A DNA stretch of 64,000 nucleotides from Streptomyces endophytica (GTDB taxonomy: Bacteria > Actinomycetota > Actinomycetes > Streptomycetales > Streptomycetaceae): contig NZ_CP110636.1 in NCBI RefSeq assembly GCF_026153355.1, positions 1,674,001 to 1,738,000 on the forward strand. The letters are read 5' to 3'. The notes beneath the pieces were generated by a model that made no database searches, was not told where the DNA came from, and worked only from the letters and a program-made list of their open reading frames with translations. Below, piece after piece: positions 1-9,414 of the stretch. Each line of letters starts with the position of its first letter. Position 1 is the stretch's first letter. Made by a program: the position numbers and the translations under genes.

Positions 1-1965
1 TTCCTGGACGACGCCGGAGGCAAGAACAAGTTCGGCAGCTTCCACAATTGGCTCAACGAGTCCTATCTGGAGATGGCTGCCCGCGGCGGCCGTGGACGCG
101 CCTTCCACAAGAAGGTCGTACAGGACCTCGGGCTGACCGGGCCGGACTGGTACTGCGAAGAGGACGTCCAGTACACCGACAAGGACGGCAACAAGCGCTA
201 CCGCCGGTACGACGCCGTCAACTACAAGACCGGCGACCGGGTCGAGATCAAGTCGGGCGGCAACCACACGGGGGGCCAACGCCCCAAGGACCGGGCCGTC
301 CTCAAGGCGGACCCGAAGGTACGCCTGCGGCCGATCTTCGGGCAGGAACAGACCGACGAGACCCGCAAGATGTACGACAGGCTGGCCAAGGAGTTCGGCA
401 ACGGGCCCGACGGCCGGCCCCGCATCATCCGCTACGAGCACCGGTCCACTTACCACGCCCGCTACAAGCCCGGCCGGTTCAGCAACTACGACCCGTACAT
501 GAACCCCAACCCGGGCAAATACACCGGGTCCCGTGGTGGCGGCAACGACCAGATCAACCGGTCCGTTCCCACGCCCAAGGAGGCCAGGGAGCAGTTCGAG
601 CGGGGTCGTCGACTCGGCAATTCCGGTCAGCGAGTCCGCGGACCGGGCGGCGTGGACTTCACCACGCTGGAGCTGAAGTACGTCGGAAAGCCCGTCAAGG
701 GCCAGGGCATGGACTATTCCTTCTCCGCCAAGAAGGCCGACGAGGAGACCAACCCCGGTTACGGCGGAAGGGCCAAGGCCCAGCTCATCTCCGACGCGTT
801 CTTCACCTGGCTGGCCCTGACCCCGGAGAAGTTCTGGGTCAACCTCAACCCGGACCAGCCGGACAAGATCATGGACAGCAAGTTCGGCAAGACCGACGCC
901 GGCCGCGTGCTGTTGGAAGCCGACCTTCGGATGAAGCACGACTTCTACAAGGCCATGGACCCCAAGACGGACCTGGGGAAGCGGTACTGGGCAGCCCTGC
1001 CCAAGGAGAACGGCAAGCCGTGCATGCCGGGCCTGCGCAACTGGATCGAGCCCAGGCCCGCCAAGGTTCGCGAGCAGGACGGCGGCATCTACATCCTCGA
1101 CGCACCGCTCGGCCTGAAGTCCACCGCGCAGAAAACCATCACCCAGGGCCCCGGTGAGCCGATCTGCGACCCGGACCAGGCCACGATCAAGCGGGCCCAG
1201 GCCGTCATCGACCGCATGATCGTGCCCGCGGTCGAGAAGACCATCAACACCGCCCCCCAGTACGCGGACCTGCGCCGCGTCTACACCTCCCGGGTGGCGG
1301 CGGAGTGGATCCGCCGGCAGGACGCCAAGGCGCCCACCGACTACCGCAAGATCATCAACTCCGGAGACGTGGCGAAGTGGCCGCTGCGGGCGCCGAACCA
1401 GAAGTGGACGCGCGAGGGGGTCTTCAACCGGTACGTGAAGATCTTCAAGGAGGGTGAGTTCCGCTACGAGGTCCCCACCGGCGGTACCACGCAGATCTAC
1501 ATCGTGGGCGGTGTCGACTTCTCCAAGTCTCCCAAGCGCAACATCACCCGCCTGCGTTTTCAGGCCCAGCACCGGAACCTTCCGCGCACCACGAAGACGT
1601 CCGTGCACACCATGACCGACGACGCCGAGAACCAGGACACCCTGTTCCTCGGCGGGAACACCGCGGCGAAGGCCACCGGAGACGGCAGCGGGGACAAACC
1701 CACACCTACCCCTACCCACACCGGCAAGCCGGGCGAACCGTCGACTCCTCCGGCCACCCACACGCCGGACCCGGGCACGAGCACCCCGCCCACCGGTGAC
1801 GGCGGGGCAAGCCGGCCGCCGGCGAACGGCCCGGGCGGTGACCTCGCTCACACCGGATCCGACACCCCCGTCGGCCTCATCGCCGGTACGGCCGCGGCCC
1901 TGGTCGCTGCCGGTGGCGGGCTGATGTGGTGGATGCGCCGCCGGAAGGCGGCGCCCGAGAGCTGA
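1..1965 (+). CDS. LAxTG sortase-anchored surface protein with a PD-(D/E)xK-like motif (5' partial)
   Basis: The frame is open from the first base, so the start lies left of the window; 654 codons are visible. The C-terminus is a sorting signal: LAHTG (about codons 615-619), a hydrophobic segment rich in Ala/Gly, then the basic tail MRRRK before the stop. It is preceded by a Pro/Thr/Gly-rich wall-spanning stretch (about codons 560-610). LAxTG signals are used by class E sortases of Streptomyces. Near the visible N-terminus, YDAVN followed ten residues later by VEIKSGG (Asp codon 71, Glu 82, Lys 84) and a downstream Gln resembles the D...ExK core of PD-(D/E)xK nucleases. I do not recognise the family. 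A wall-attached protein with an N-terminal nuclease-like domain is an inference; the motif could be fortuitous. Confidence 0.85.
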   Translation, partial: FLDDAGGKNKFGSFHNWLNESYLEMAARGGRGRAFHKKVVQDLGLTGPDWYCEEDVQYTDKDGNKRYRRYDAVNYKTGDRVEIKSGGNHTGGQRPKDRAVLKADPKVRLRPIFGQEQTDETRKMYDRLAKEFGNGPDGRPRIIRYEHRSTYHARYKPGRFSNYDPYMNPNPGKYTGSRGGGNDQINRSVPTPKEAREQFERGRRLGNSGQRVRGPGGVDFTTLELKYVGKPVKGQGMDYSFSAKKADEETNPGYGGRAKAQLISDAFFTWLALTPEKFWVNLNPDQPDKIMDSKFGKTDAGRVLLEADLRMKHDFYKAMDPKTDLGKRYWAALPKENGKPCMPGLRNWIEPRPAKVREQDGGIYILDAPLGLKSTAQKTITQGPGEPICDPDQATIKRAQAVIDRMIVPAVEKTINTAPQYADLRRVYTSRVAAEWIRRQDAKAPTDYRKIINSGDVAKWPLRAPNQKWTREGVFNRYVKIFKEGEFRYEVPTGGTTQIYIVGGVDFSKSPKRNITRLRFQAQHRNLPRTTKTSVHTMTDDAENQDTLFLGGNTAAKATGDGSGDKPTPTPTHTGKPGEPSTPPATHTPDPGTSTPPTGDGGASRPPANGPGGDLAHTGSDTPVGLIAGTAAALVAAGGGLMWWMRRRKAAPES

Positions 1966-1992
1966 CCCGGCGCCACGCCTGGAACCAGCACC

Positions 1993-2023
1993 ACGGTCCC
2001 GCATCCTCTGGGTGCGGGGCCGT
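1993..2023 (+). terminator. hairpin terminator after the anchored protein
   Basis: An 11-bp inverted repeat (ACGGTCCCGCA / TGCGGGGCCGT, one G-T pair) with a 9-nt loop lies 28 bp after the stop. There is no U-tract, as is common in Streptomyces. Confidence 0.6.
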
Positions 2024-2604
2024 TCCGTTCCCGGCGCCCGGGAGGCGCTCCGCGCCACGCTCAGCCAGCGCTCCCGCCACGAACTCCCGCAAAAGCAACG
2101 CCGCGCCATTCGGCGCCGGTCCCTCCCCTCGTGGGGACCGGTGCCGAACAGCGCGGGCGGCGTGATCCGCGCCCCCCGTACCGGCGCGGATCCGGGAAGG
2201 GCCGGACCCTGGTCGACGCGCGGCGGCAGTCCGGGCCGGGCCGGCTCCTCAGTCCTCGTGCTGAAGGGGCCGGGAACAGGCGTCAGGAGTTGTTGCTCCG
2301 AGAACTCCGAGAACGCCCGGAGCTCCAGTGCTCCGAGAACTCCGGTGTTCCGTGAACGCCGACTGGTCCCAGTAGTGGTCCGGAACTCCGAGTACTTCGG
2401 GTGCTCCGGGTACTGCGTCGGTGGCCTGGCCTTTCCCGGCCGGGCAAGGCCCGGGTGCTGCGCCGCTGGTTCGGGATACTGCCAGTCGTGGGTCCCGGCG
2501 AGGAGATTCCGGAGTCGGGCCGGGGGCTTAACCACAGGTCAGCCAGCTAAGGTGAGTTTTCCGGTCCGGATGTCCAGCTGCGGGGGAAGTAAGGAGTGGA
2601 GGCC
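2024..2604. other. intergenic region, about 580 bp, with 15-bp direct repeat
   Basis: No convincing gene is seen. An exact 15-bp direct repeat GCTCCGAGAACTCCG occurs at 2295-2309 and 2330-2344, inside a stretch of related CTCCG/AACTCCG motifs running to about 2420. A Shine-Dalgarno sequence (AAGGAG, 2591-2595 region) serves the next gene. Confidence 0.5.
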
Positions 2605-5600
2605 TTGAGTTCCGACTCAGGGGCGCGCTCAGCCTTCGCCGAGCGTCTCGCGTTGCTGTACAAGGAGGCCGGCAACCCTCCCCTCAAGAAGGTGGCCGAG
2701 GCGGTCGTCCGGCTGCAGCGGGTCGACGAGCGTGGGCGGCCGGTGCGGGTGTCCGTGCAGCGGATCAGCGACTGGCGGCGGGCGAAGAACGTGCCCGCGC
2801 AGTTCGCCGCCCTCGCGGCGGTGCTGCAGGTCCTGATCCCCCAGGCCCGGCGCTTGCGTCCGGTTCCGGTGTCGACGGGTCTGTACGACCTGGCGCAGTG
2901 GCAGCGGCTGTGGGAGCGGGCGGTCGGCGACCGTGCCGCGGCGTCCGCGCAGGACGAGGAACGCCCGCCGGACGAGGCCGTGCCCGTACCCGGTGTGTGC
3001 CCGTACCGCGGCCTGGCCCCGTACCGTCCGCAGGACGTCCGGTGGTTCTTCGGCCGGGAGCGGAGCACGGAGGCCCTCGTCGCCCAGCTCCGCGCGGCGG
3101 AGCGGACGGGCGGTCTCGTGATGCTCGTGGGCGCCTCGGGGGCCGGAAAGTCGTCGCTGCTGAACGCCGGATTGGTACCCGCGTTGCGGAGCGGCGGCGT
3201 GGGGGACGAGCCGGGCGGTGGGGCGCGGGAGGTGCTGCAACTCGTGCCGGGCGGGGATCCGGTCGGGGAGCTGCTCCGCCGGATTCCCGAGCTCGCCGAC
3301 GTCGTCCCCACCACGCCGGAGCCCCCGGCGGCGGAGCCGACGGCGACCCGGCCCACGGGGACCAAGCCCACGGGAACAGAGCCCGGCACTCCGGAGGCTC
3401 CTCGCACTCCCACGCCCCCCGGCACCCCGCCGGACGCCGGCGCCAAGCCCGCCACCCCGCCGGAACCCGGCACCCCCCGTTTCGCGCACGCCGTGCGGGA
3501 GGCCGTGTCGGCATGGGCGCGGCGCGGGGCGTCGGCCGGTGCTCGGCCGGTGGTGATCGTGGACCAGTTCGAGGAGGCGTTCACGCTCTGCTCCGACGAG
3601 GCGGCCAGGCGGACGTTCATCCAGCTGCTCCACGCCGCGTGCACGCCCTCCCCCACGTTCTCGGCTCCGGTCGAACAGGGGGGATCCCCACGCCCGGACG
3701 GCCCGGCACCCGCGCTCGTCATCATCGGCATACGTGCCGACTTCTACGAGAAATGTCTGGGATATCCCGAACTGGCCGATGCGTTGCAGCACCGGCACAT
3801 GGTGCTCGGGCCGCTGACCAGCGCGGAGCTGCGGGAGACGGTGACCGGGCCGGCCAAGGCCGTGGGGCTGGAACTCGAACCGGGGCTGGCGGAACTGATC
3901 GTCCGGGAGGTGAGCGCCAACGGTCCCGACGGGGCGCACGACGCGGGTGTCCTGCCGCTGCTCTCGCACGCCCTGCTCGCCACCTGGCAGCGCCGGAAGG
4001 CGGGCCGGCTGACGTTGGCCGGCTACCGCGCGGCCGGCGGCATCCAGGGAGCGGTGGCGGCGACCGCCGAGCGGGCCTGGTCCGGCCTCGACCCGACGGC
4101 GCGCACGGCCGCGCGGCTGCTCCTCCTCAGGCTGGTCCGGCTGGGCGAGGACACCCAGGCCACCCGTAGGCGGGGGACGCGGCGCCAACTGGCGGACGAG
4201 TCAACGGATCCGCACAAAACGGAGGAATCGCTCGAAGCGCTGGTGCACGCCCGGCTGGTGACGCTCGACGCGGAGGCCGTGGAGATCACCCATGAGGCGC
4301 TGCTGCACGCCTGGCCGCGGCTGCGTGACTGGATCGACGAGGACCGGAACGGCAATCTGCTGCGCCAGCGCCTGGAGGAGGACGGCCGGGCCTGGGAGGG
4401 CTCGGACCGCGACACGTCCCTCCTCTACCGCGGTTCCCGGCTGGAGCAGGCCCGCAACTGGGCGCAATCCGCCGGCGACACCTTTCTGACCCGCAACGCG
4501 GTGGAGTTCCTGGCCGCCTCGGTCCGGCTGCGCCGGCGCACGGTGTGGCTCAGCCGTGGTGCGGTGGCGGCCGTGGTCGTCATGGCGATGCTGGCGCTCG
4601 GTTCGGCGGTGGTGGCGTGGCAGCAGCGGGACGACTCGGTGTTCCAGCAGGTGCTCACCGAAGCCGATCGCGCCCAGTACACGGACCCGTCCCTGTCGGC
4701 CCAACTCGACCTGGTGGCGCACCACCTTCGCCCCCATGACGAGGGCGCGAACAACCGGCTGCTCTCCATCGTGAACGCCCCGCTGGCCACCCCGCTCCGG
4801 GGCCACACCGGCGCCGTCTACCTCACCTCGTTCAGCCCCGACGGGCGCACCCTGGCCACCGCCGGCTACGACCGCACCGTCCGGCTGTGGGACGTGCGCG
4901 ACCGGGGCCGCCCCGAGCCGCTCGGCAAGCCCCTGACCGGCCACAAGAGTTGGGTGAGCAGCGCGGTCTTCGGTCCGGACGGGCACACCCTCGCCAGCGC
5001 CGGCGACGACGGGACGATCCGGCTGTGGGACGTGACCGACCCCCGCCACCCGTCCCGGCTCGGCGCGCCGCTGGCCGGCCACCAGGGCACGATCTACCTG
5101 GTCGCCTTCAGCCCGGACGGCCGCACCCTGGCCTCCGTCGGCGAGGACCGCACGGTCCGGCTGTGGGACATGCGCGACCCGCGCCGCCCGAAGGCGCTCG
5201 CCACGCTGACCGGCCACACCGCCCCCGTACGCTCCGTCGCGTTCAGCCGCGACGGACGGATGCTCGCGGCGGGCAGCGACGACGAGACCATCCGGCTGTG
5301 GCAGGTCTCCGACCCGCGTCATCCCCGGCCGGTCGACCGGGTGCTCACCGGCCACACGGACCTGGTCCACTCCGTGGCCTTCAGCCCCGACGGCCGCACC
5401 CTCGCCAGCGGCAGCGCGGACGGCACCATCCGGCTGTGGGACGTGTCCGATCCCGAGCGCGCCAAGGCGATCGGCTCGCCGCTCACCGGCCACACCGGTC
5501 CCATCTGGTCCGTGGCCTTCAGCCCCGGCGGCGGGATGCTCGCCGCCGCGAGCGCGGACAGCACGGCGAGCCTGTGGAACGTCAGCGATCCGGCGTACCC

Positions 5601-6768
5601 CTCGCAGGTGGGCGAGCCCCTCGCGGGCGGCAGCGGCGAGATGTACGCCCTCGGCTTCAGTCCCGACGGCCGGACCCTCGCCACCGGCAGCGGCGACGGC
5701 AAGGTCCGTCTGTGGTCGATACCGGCGTCGGACATGATCGGCCGGAACGGGACGTTCCGCTCGGACGGGCGGGTGCTCGCCACGGCCGCGCTCGACGGAC
5801 GGGTCCGGCTGTGGAACGTGCACGCCCCTGGCCGGCCGGTGCCCCTGAGCAAACCCTTCATGCGCGCGGACGGCTTCCACCGCTCGATGGCGTTCTCCCC
5901 CGACGGCCGCACCCTGGTCGTACGGACCGGGCACCGGTCGGTGTATCTGTGGAACGTCGCCGACCCGGCCCACCCGGTCCCGGCCGGGCCGCCCCTCACC
6001 CTGCACACCCGCTTCGCGGGCCCCGACTCCCTGGCGTACAGCCCCGACGGCCGCACCATGGCCACCGCCTACGACGACCGCACCGTCCAGTTGTGGAACG
6101 TCGGCGACCCGTCCCACGTGGTTCCGCTCGGCGCCCCGCTCACCGGCCACAAGGGCTTCATCAACTCCCTCCTCTTCAGCCCGGACGGCCGTACGCTCGC
6201 CAGCGGCAGCGCGGACGGCACCGTCCGGCTGTGGGACGTGTCCGACCCGCGTCATGCCGCCCCGGCCGGCGCCCCGCTCCGAGGGCACCTCGGCCCCGTC
6301 AACGCGCTCGCCTACACTCCGGACGGCCACACGCTGGCCAGCGGTGGCGACGACGACACGGTCCGGCTGTGGAACGTCACCGCCCCCCGCCGGGCGACGC
6401 CGCTGGGCCCGCCGCTCACCGGCCACACCGAAGCGGTCGTGTCGCTGACCTTCAACCCGGACGGCCGGACCCTGGCGAGCGGCGGCGACGACAACTCGGT
6501 CCGCTTCTGGAACGTCACGGACCCGTCCCGGGCCACGCCCATCGGCCAGGCGGCCAGCCCCAACGCCAAGACCGGCAATTTCCTGTCGTTCAGCCCCAAG
6601 AGCCACCTGCTCGCGGTGTCGAGCGGCGCCGGCACCGTCCGGCTGTGGAGCCTGGACCCCGACCCGGCGATCCGCCGCATCTGCTCCACCACGCGGGGCG
6701 TCCTGACGCCGGAGAAATGGCGCGAGTACCTGCCCCATCTCTCGTACGAGCCGCCGTGCGGCACATGA
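2605..6768 (+). CDS. HTH-like / nSTAND NTPase / WD40 repeat protein
   Basis: A very large single-chain signalling protein of about 1387 residues. N-terminal residues 5-80 look like an HTH-type module. After GLAPYRPQD comes an nSTAND-type NTPase with Walker A GASGAGKSS (about residue 180) and a Walker B-like strand VVIVDQFEEAF. A Pro/Thr-rich insert sits inside the NTPase. A single membrane segment (about 655-675) precedes roughly 14 WD40 repeats ending in RLWDV/RLWNV, enough for two seven-bladed propellers; repeat 8 is shortened. TTG at 2605 is chosen over in-frame GTG 2596 because AAGGAG ends directly at the GTG but sits about 9 nt before the TTG. STAND proteins couple ligand sensing by repeats to NTP-driven oligomerisation. 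The ligand is unknown, and a defence role is possible but unproven. Confidence 0.9.
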   Translation: MSSDSGARSAFAERLALLYKEAGNPPLKKVAEAVVRLQRVDERGRPVRVSVQRISDWRRAKNVPAQFAALAAVLQVLIPQARRLRPVPVSTGLYDLAQWQRLWERAVGDRAAASAQDEERPPDEAVPVPGVCPYRGLAPYRPQDVRWFFGRERSTEALVAQLRAAERTGGLVMLVGASGAGKSSLLNAGLVPALRSGGVGDEPGGGAREVLQLVPGGDPVGELLRRIPELADVVPTTPEPPAAEPTATRPTGTKPTGTEPGTPEAPRTPTPPGTPPDAGAKPATPPEPGTPRFAHAVREAVSAWARRGASAGARPVVIVDQFEEAFTLCSDEAARRTFIQLLHAACTPSPTFSAPVEQGGSPRPDGPAPALVIIGIRADFYEKCLGYPELADALQHRHMVLGPLTSAELRETVTGPAKAVGLELEPGLAELIVREVSANGPDGAHDAGVLPLLSHALLATWQRRKAGRLTLAGYRAAGGIQGAVAATAERAWSGLDPTARTAARLLLLRLVRLGEDTQATRRRGTRRQLADESTDPHKTEESLEALVHARLVTLDAEAVEITHEALLHAWPRLRDWIDEDRNGNLLRQRLEEDGRAWEGSDRDTSLLYRGSRLEQARNWAQSAGDTFLTRNAVEFLAASVRLRRRTVWLSRGAVAAVVVMAMLALGSAVVAWQQRDDSVFQQVLTEADRAQYTDPSLSAQLDLVAHHLRPHDEGANNRLLSIVNAPLATPLRGHTGAVYLTSFSPDGRTLATAGYDRTVRLWDVRDRGRPEPLGKPLTGHKSWVSSAVFGPDGHTLASAGDDGTIRLWDVTDPRHPSRLGAPLAGHQGTIYLVAFSPDGRTLASVGEDRTVRLWDMRDPRRPKALATLTGHTAPVRSVAFSRDGRMLAAGSDDETIRLWQVSDPRHPRPVDRVLTGHTDLVHSVAFSPDGRTLASGSADGTIRLWDVSDPERAKAIGSPLTGHTGPIWSVAFSPGGGMLAAASADSTASLWNVSDPAYPSQVGEPLAGGSGEMYALGFSPDGRTLATGSGDGKVRLWSIPASDMIGRNGTFRSDGRVLATAALDGRVRLWNVHAPGRPVPLSKPFMRADGFHRSMAFSPDGRTLVVRTGHRSVYLWNVADPAHPVPAGPPLTLHTRFAGPDSLAYSPDGRTMATAYDDRTVQLWNVGDPSHVVPLGAPLTGHKGFINSLLFSPDGRTLASGSADGTVRLWDVSDPRHAAPAGAPLRGHLGPVNALAYTPDGHTLASGGDDDTVRLWNVTAPRRATPLGPPLTGHTEAVVSLTFNPDGRTLASGGDDNSVRFWNVTDPSRATPIGQAASPNAKTGNFLSFSPKSHLLAVSSGAGTVRLWSLDPDPAIRRICSTTRGVLTPEKWREYLPHLSYEPPCGT

Positions 6769-7082
6769 CGACGACCTGGGACGACGTGACTCCGCTCACA
6801 ACTCCGGGTCCCGTTTAAGCAGTTGACTCCCGCCGTGCTGACAGCCTTGCTACTCTTGGCCGCAGCCCGATCGCTGGTGCATCCCCCGTCGCCAGCGATC
6901 GGGCGCTTCCATGTCTGCGTTTCCCGGTTCACGCCTGCCGCTCCCGGTTCAGGCCTGCCGCTCCCGACGCGCCCGCCAACTCGTCAACACCTCTTTATGA
7001 GTCGTAACCTGGTGTCGTCCGGCCGGTCAGCCCGTTGATCAGCCCGCTGGCCGCGGCACCGAGCGACGGGACGGTGAAGGCG
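6769..7082. other. intergenic region with hairpin and tandem 20-mer
   Basis: Contains a perfect 12-bp inverted repeat (CCCGATCGCTGG at 6866-6877, CCAGCGATCGGG at 6892-6903, 14-nt loop), probably a terminator for the upstream gene. It is followed by a 20-bp tandem duplication with one mismatch (6922-6941 and 6942-6961). A TTGACT box at 6823-6828 could belong to a promoter, but I see no well-spaced -10. Confidence 0.45.
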
Positions 7083-7871
7083 ATGGCGGTGGCGTACGAG
7101 CGGATCGCCGACCAGCTTCGGCAGTCCATCCGCGCAGGTCAGCTCATGCCCGGGGACCGCCTCCCCGCCGAGGCGAAGCTCGCCGAGGAGTTCGGCCGCA
7201 GCGTGCCGACCGTCCGGGACGCGCTCCGGGTCCTGCGTGACGAGGGCCTGATCGAGAAGCAGCACGGGCGCGGCAACTTCGTCCGGCGCCCCCGCACCAC
7301 GACCGTACGCACCAATCTTCGCCACCAGTGGGAGAAGAACCGCGCCCGCCGGTCCCTGGAGGAGCGGGCCCGGACCGGCGCCACCGAGCGCGAGACCGGC
7401 CTGGACGTCGACGACCTGATCTTCCACGCGGCGTACCGCGAGACCACCGCGGACGGGGACCTCGCGGCGGCGTTCGGCCTCCCCGAGGGCACCCCGCTCC
7501 TCGCGCGCTTCTACCGGACGCGCTGCGCGGCCGAGAGCGCCCCCTTCAGCCTGGTGACGTCCTACCTCGTCCGCGATCTGATCGCGGGGAACCCGGCCCT
7601 GCTCGACGCGGCCAACGAGCCCTGGCCGGGCGGCTCGCAGGCCCAGCTCTCCACCGTCGGCATCGAGGTCGACCGCATCGAGGAACGCGTCACCGCCCGC
7701 CCGCCGACGCCCGAGGAGGCGGAGGAGCTGGAGCTCCCGCCCGGGACCTCGGTGCTCGTGCTCCGCAAGACGTCGATCGACACCCGGGACCGGATCGTTG
7801 ACGTCTCGCACGTCGTCCTGCCCGGCGACCGCACGGAAATGCTGTTCACCACTCCCCTGGAAAGGTGGTGA
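7083..7871 (+). CDS. GntR family transcriptional regulator (HutC/UTRA type)
   Basis: The N-terminal winged HTH is textbook GntR: YERIADQLRQSI, PGDRLPAE, LAEEFGRS, VRDALRVLRDEGLI, GRGNFV. The C-terminal half (about 110-250) fits a UTRA ligand-binding domain that senses small molecules. ATG 7083 is used; in-frame GTG 7074 and TTG 7035 are alternatives and 7074 has a purine-rich GACGGGA upstream. The stop overlaps the start of the glycosyltransferase gene by 7 bp, so the two are translationally coupled. The ligand is unknown. Confidence 0.88.
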   Translation: MAVAYERIADQLRQSIRAGQLMPGDRLPAEAKLAEEFGRSVPTVRDALRVLRDEGLIEKQHGRGNFVRRPRTTTVRTNLRHQWEKNRARRSLEERARTGATERETGLDVDDLIFHAAYRETTADGDLAAAFGLPEGTPLLARFYRTRCAAESAPFSLVTSYLVRDLIAGNPALLDAANEPWPGGSQAQLSTVGIEVDRIEERVTARPPTPEEAEELELPPGTSVLVLRKTSIDTRDRIVDVSHVVLPGDRTEMLFTTPLERW

Positions 7872-8638
7872 GTGCCGTGCGCCGGCGCGTCATCATCGTC
7901 ACGGCCGTCCACGCCCCCTCGGCCCCTTTCCTCCCGGAGGCCTACAAGTCCCTCCGCGAGCAGGACCTCCCCCAGGGGTGGGAGTGGCACTGGGTCGTCC
8001 AGGAGGACGGTGACACCGACGAGGTCGCCCCGTACGTGCCCGACGACGCGCGGGTGACCTTCCGCCAGGGGCGGGCCGGTGGCCCCGGGGTCGCCCGCAC
8101 CATCGCCCTGGCCCATGCCGAGGGCGAGTACATCAAGGTGCTGGACGCCGACGACCAGCTGACGCCCGGCACGCTCGCCCGCGACCTGGCCGCCCTGGAG
8201 GGCGACCGCAGCATCGGCTGGGCGACGTCCCGGGTCCTCGACCTGCTGCCCGACGGCTCGACGGCCGGTTTCCCCGGCGACCCCGAGGCGGGCCCGATCG
8301 AGCGCGGCGCCGTCCTCGACTTCTGGAAGGCGAACGACTTCCGCGCCCAGGTCCACCCGGCGTCCCTCTTCGTCCGCCGCGACCTGCTCCTCGCCCTCGG
8401 CGGCTGGATGGCCCTGCCCGCCTCGGAGGACACCGGCCTGCTGCTCGCCCTGAACGCCACCGCCCGCGGCTGGTTCTCCTCGGAGATCGGCCTCCTCTAC
8501 CGCAAATGGCCCGGCCAGGCGACCAGCCAGCCGTCCCACACGGACAGCGCGGAGCGCCATGCACGGATGGCGGTCGCCGAGGCCCGGGCACGCGAGCTCG
8601 CGCACCTCGACTGGCGTTATCCGAGGGCCGATGACTGA
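7865..8638 (+). CDS. glycosyltransferase family 2 (GT-A fold)
   Basis: About 257 residues. The N-terminus VIIVTAVHAP and the motif YIKVLDADDQLTPG (a DxD-type metal/nucleotide-sugar site) identify a GT2 enzyme, with the acceptor-side motif SEDTGLLLALN further on. No membrane segments, so probably cytosolic. It starts with GTG inside the end of the GntR gene, and nothing else of a glycan pathway is adjacent. The GntR protein may control this enzyme directly. Substrate cannot be told from sequence. Confidence 0.82.
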   Translation: MVSAVRRRVIIVTAVHAPSAPFLPEAYKSLREQDLPQGWEWHWVVQEDGDTDEVAPYVPDDARVTFRQGRAGGPGVARTIALAHAEGEYIKVLDADDQLTPGTLARDLAALEGDRSIGWATSRVLDLLPDGSTAGFPGDPEAGPIERGAVLDFWKANDFRAQVHPASLFVRRDLLLALGGWMALPASEDTGLLLALNATARGWFSSEIGLLYRKWPGQATSQPSHTDSAERHARMAVAEARARELAHLDWRYPRADD

Positions 8639-8884
8639 GGGGCGGTGACTGAGAGCCGGGGACTGAGGTGCGTTGGCCGAGAGCCGACGGCTGAGGGGCG
8701 GGCGACTGAGAGGTGCGGGCCGAGGGCGACGGCTAGGGGGCGCGAGGCGATCGAAGGGTTCCGGAGTCATGCCTCTGGCCTGTTGGTGCCCGGCGTGCCA
8801 CCCTGCGCGGCACCCGTTGGCCGGCCCCGACGGACGCCGTGTCCGCGGCCGGCGACGACAGCCGATGCAGGCAAGGAGACCGCC
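8639..8884. repeat. degenerate GACTGAG-rich repeat spacer
   Basis: The 246-bp spacer starts with imperfect copies of a motif containing GACTGAG/GGCTGAGG and GAGAGCC (8639-8750). A good ribosome binding site (AAGGAGA, 8873-8879) precedes the next ATG. Confidence 0.4.
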
Positions 8885-9397
8885 ATGACCGAGCCCGGTG
8901 GAGTCGAGCAACGACAGACCGGTGGAGTCGAGCAACAACAGCGAAGCACCGCGCAGGACGCCCTCAGGGCCAGGCACACCGCACGCGCCCGCAGCGCCTG
9001 TGCCCGTACGGCCGCCGCCTGCCGCTTCGCCGGCTTCGCGGCCGCCCCGGACTCCGTGGTGGCCGTGCCGGCGGCGGCCTCCGCGAAGGCCGCCAACGCG
9101 CTCCGGCTGTCCGCCGACGCGGTCGCCGCGTTGGCCGCGGGCGGCCCGGACCCCGCCGCGGACGCCCGGCACGCACGCAACGCGGCCGCGGCCGCCGTCC
9201 TCGCCGCCCAGATAGCCCGCTCCCACGGCGTCAACCAGCTCTGCGACGCCGCGTACGACGCCGCCCTCAAGGCCTCCCTGGCCGCGGGAAGGGCCGCCGG
9301 GCGGGACGGCCTGGGTGCCAGTGACCCGCTGAACGCCGAGGCGGAGGCCGCCGAGGCCCACGCCGTCGCCGCCGCCGCGGCCGCCGGCTGGACGTAG
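8885..9397 (+). CDS. alanine-rich hypothetical protein
   Basis: About 170 residues, strikingly Ala-rich and predicted mostly helical, with a short N-terminal near-repeat (GGVEQRQT / GGVEQQQR). ATG 8885 follows AAGGAGA with 5-nt spacing, which decides the start against longer in-frame options. There is no signal peptide or membrane segment. I do not recognise a function. It converges with the amidohydrolase gene across a strong hairpin. Confidence 0.72.
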   Translation: MTEPGGVEQRQTGGVEQQQRSTAQDALRARHTARARSACARTAAACRFAGFAAAPDSVVAVPAAASAKAANALRLSADAVAALAAGGPDPAADARHARNAAAAAVLAAQIARSHGVNQLCDAAYDAALKASLAAGRAAGRDGLGASDPLNAEAEAAEAHAVAAAAAAGWT

Positions 9398-9414
9398 GAC
9401 GCGTCTCGACGCCC

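Noticed and set aside
4201..6738. An 845-codon minus-strand frame opposite the WD40 region
   Set aside because: A shadow of the repeats. It has repetitive low-information sequence, and the plus strand carries clear WD40 motifs.
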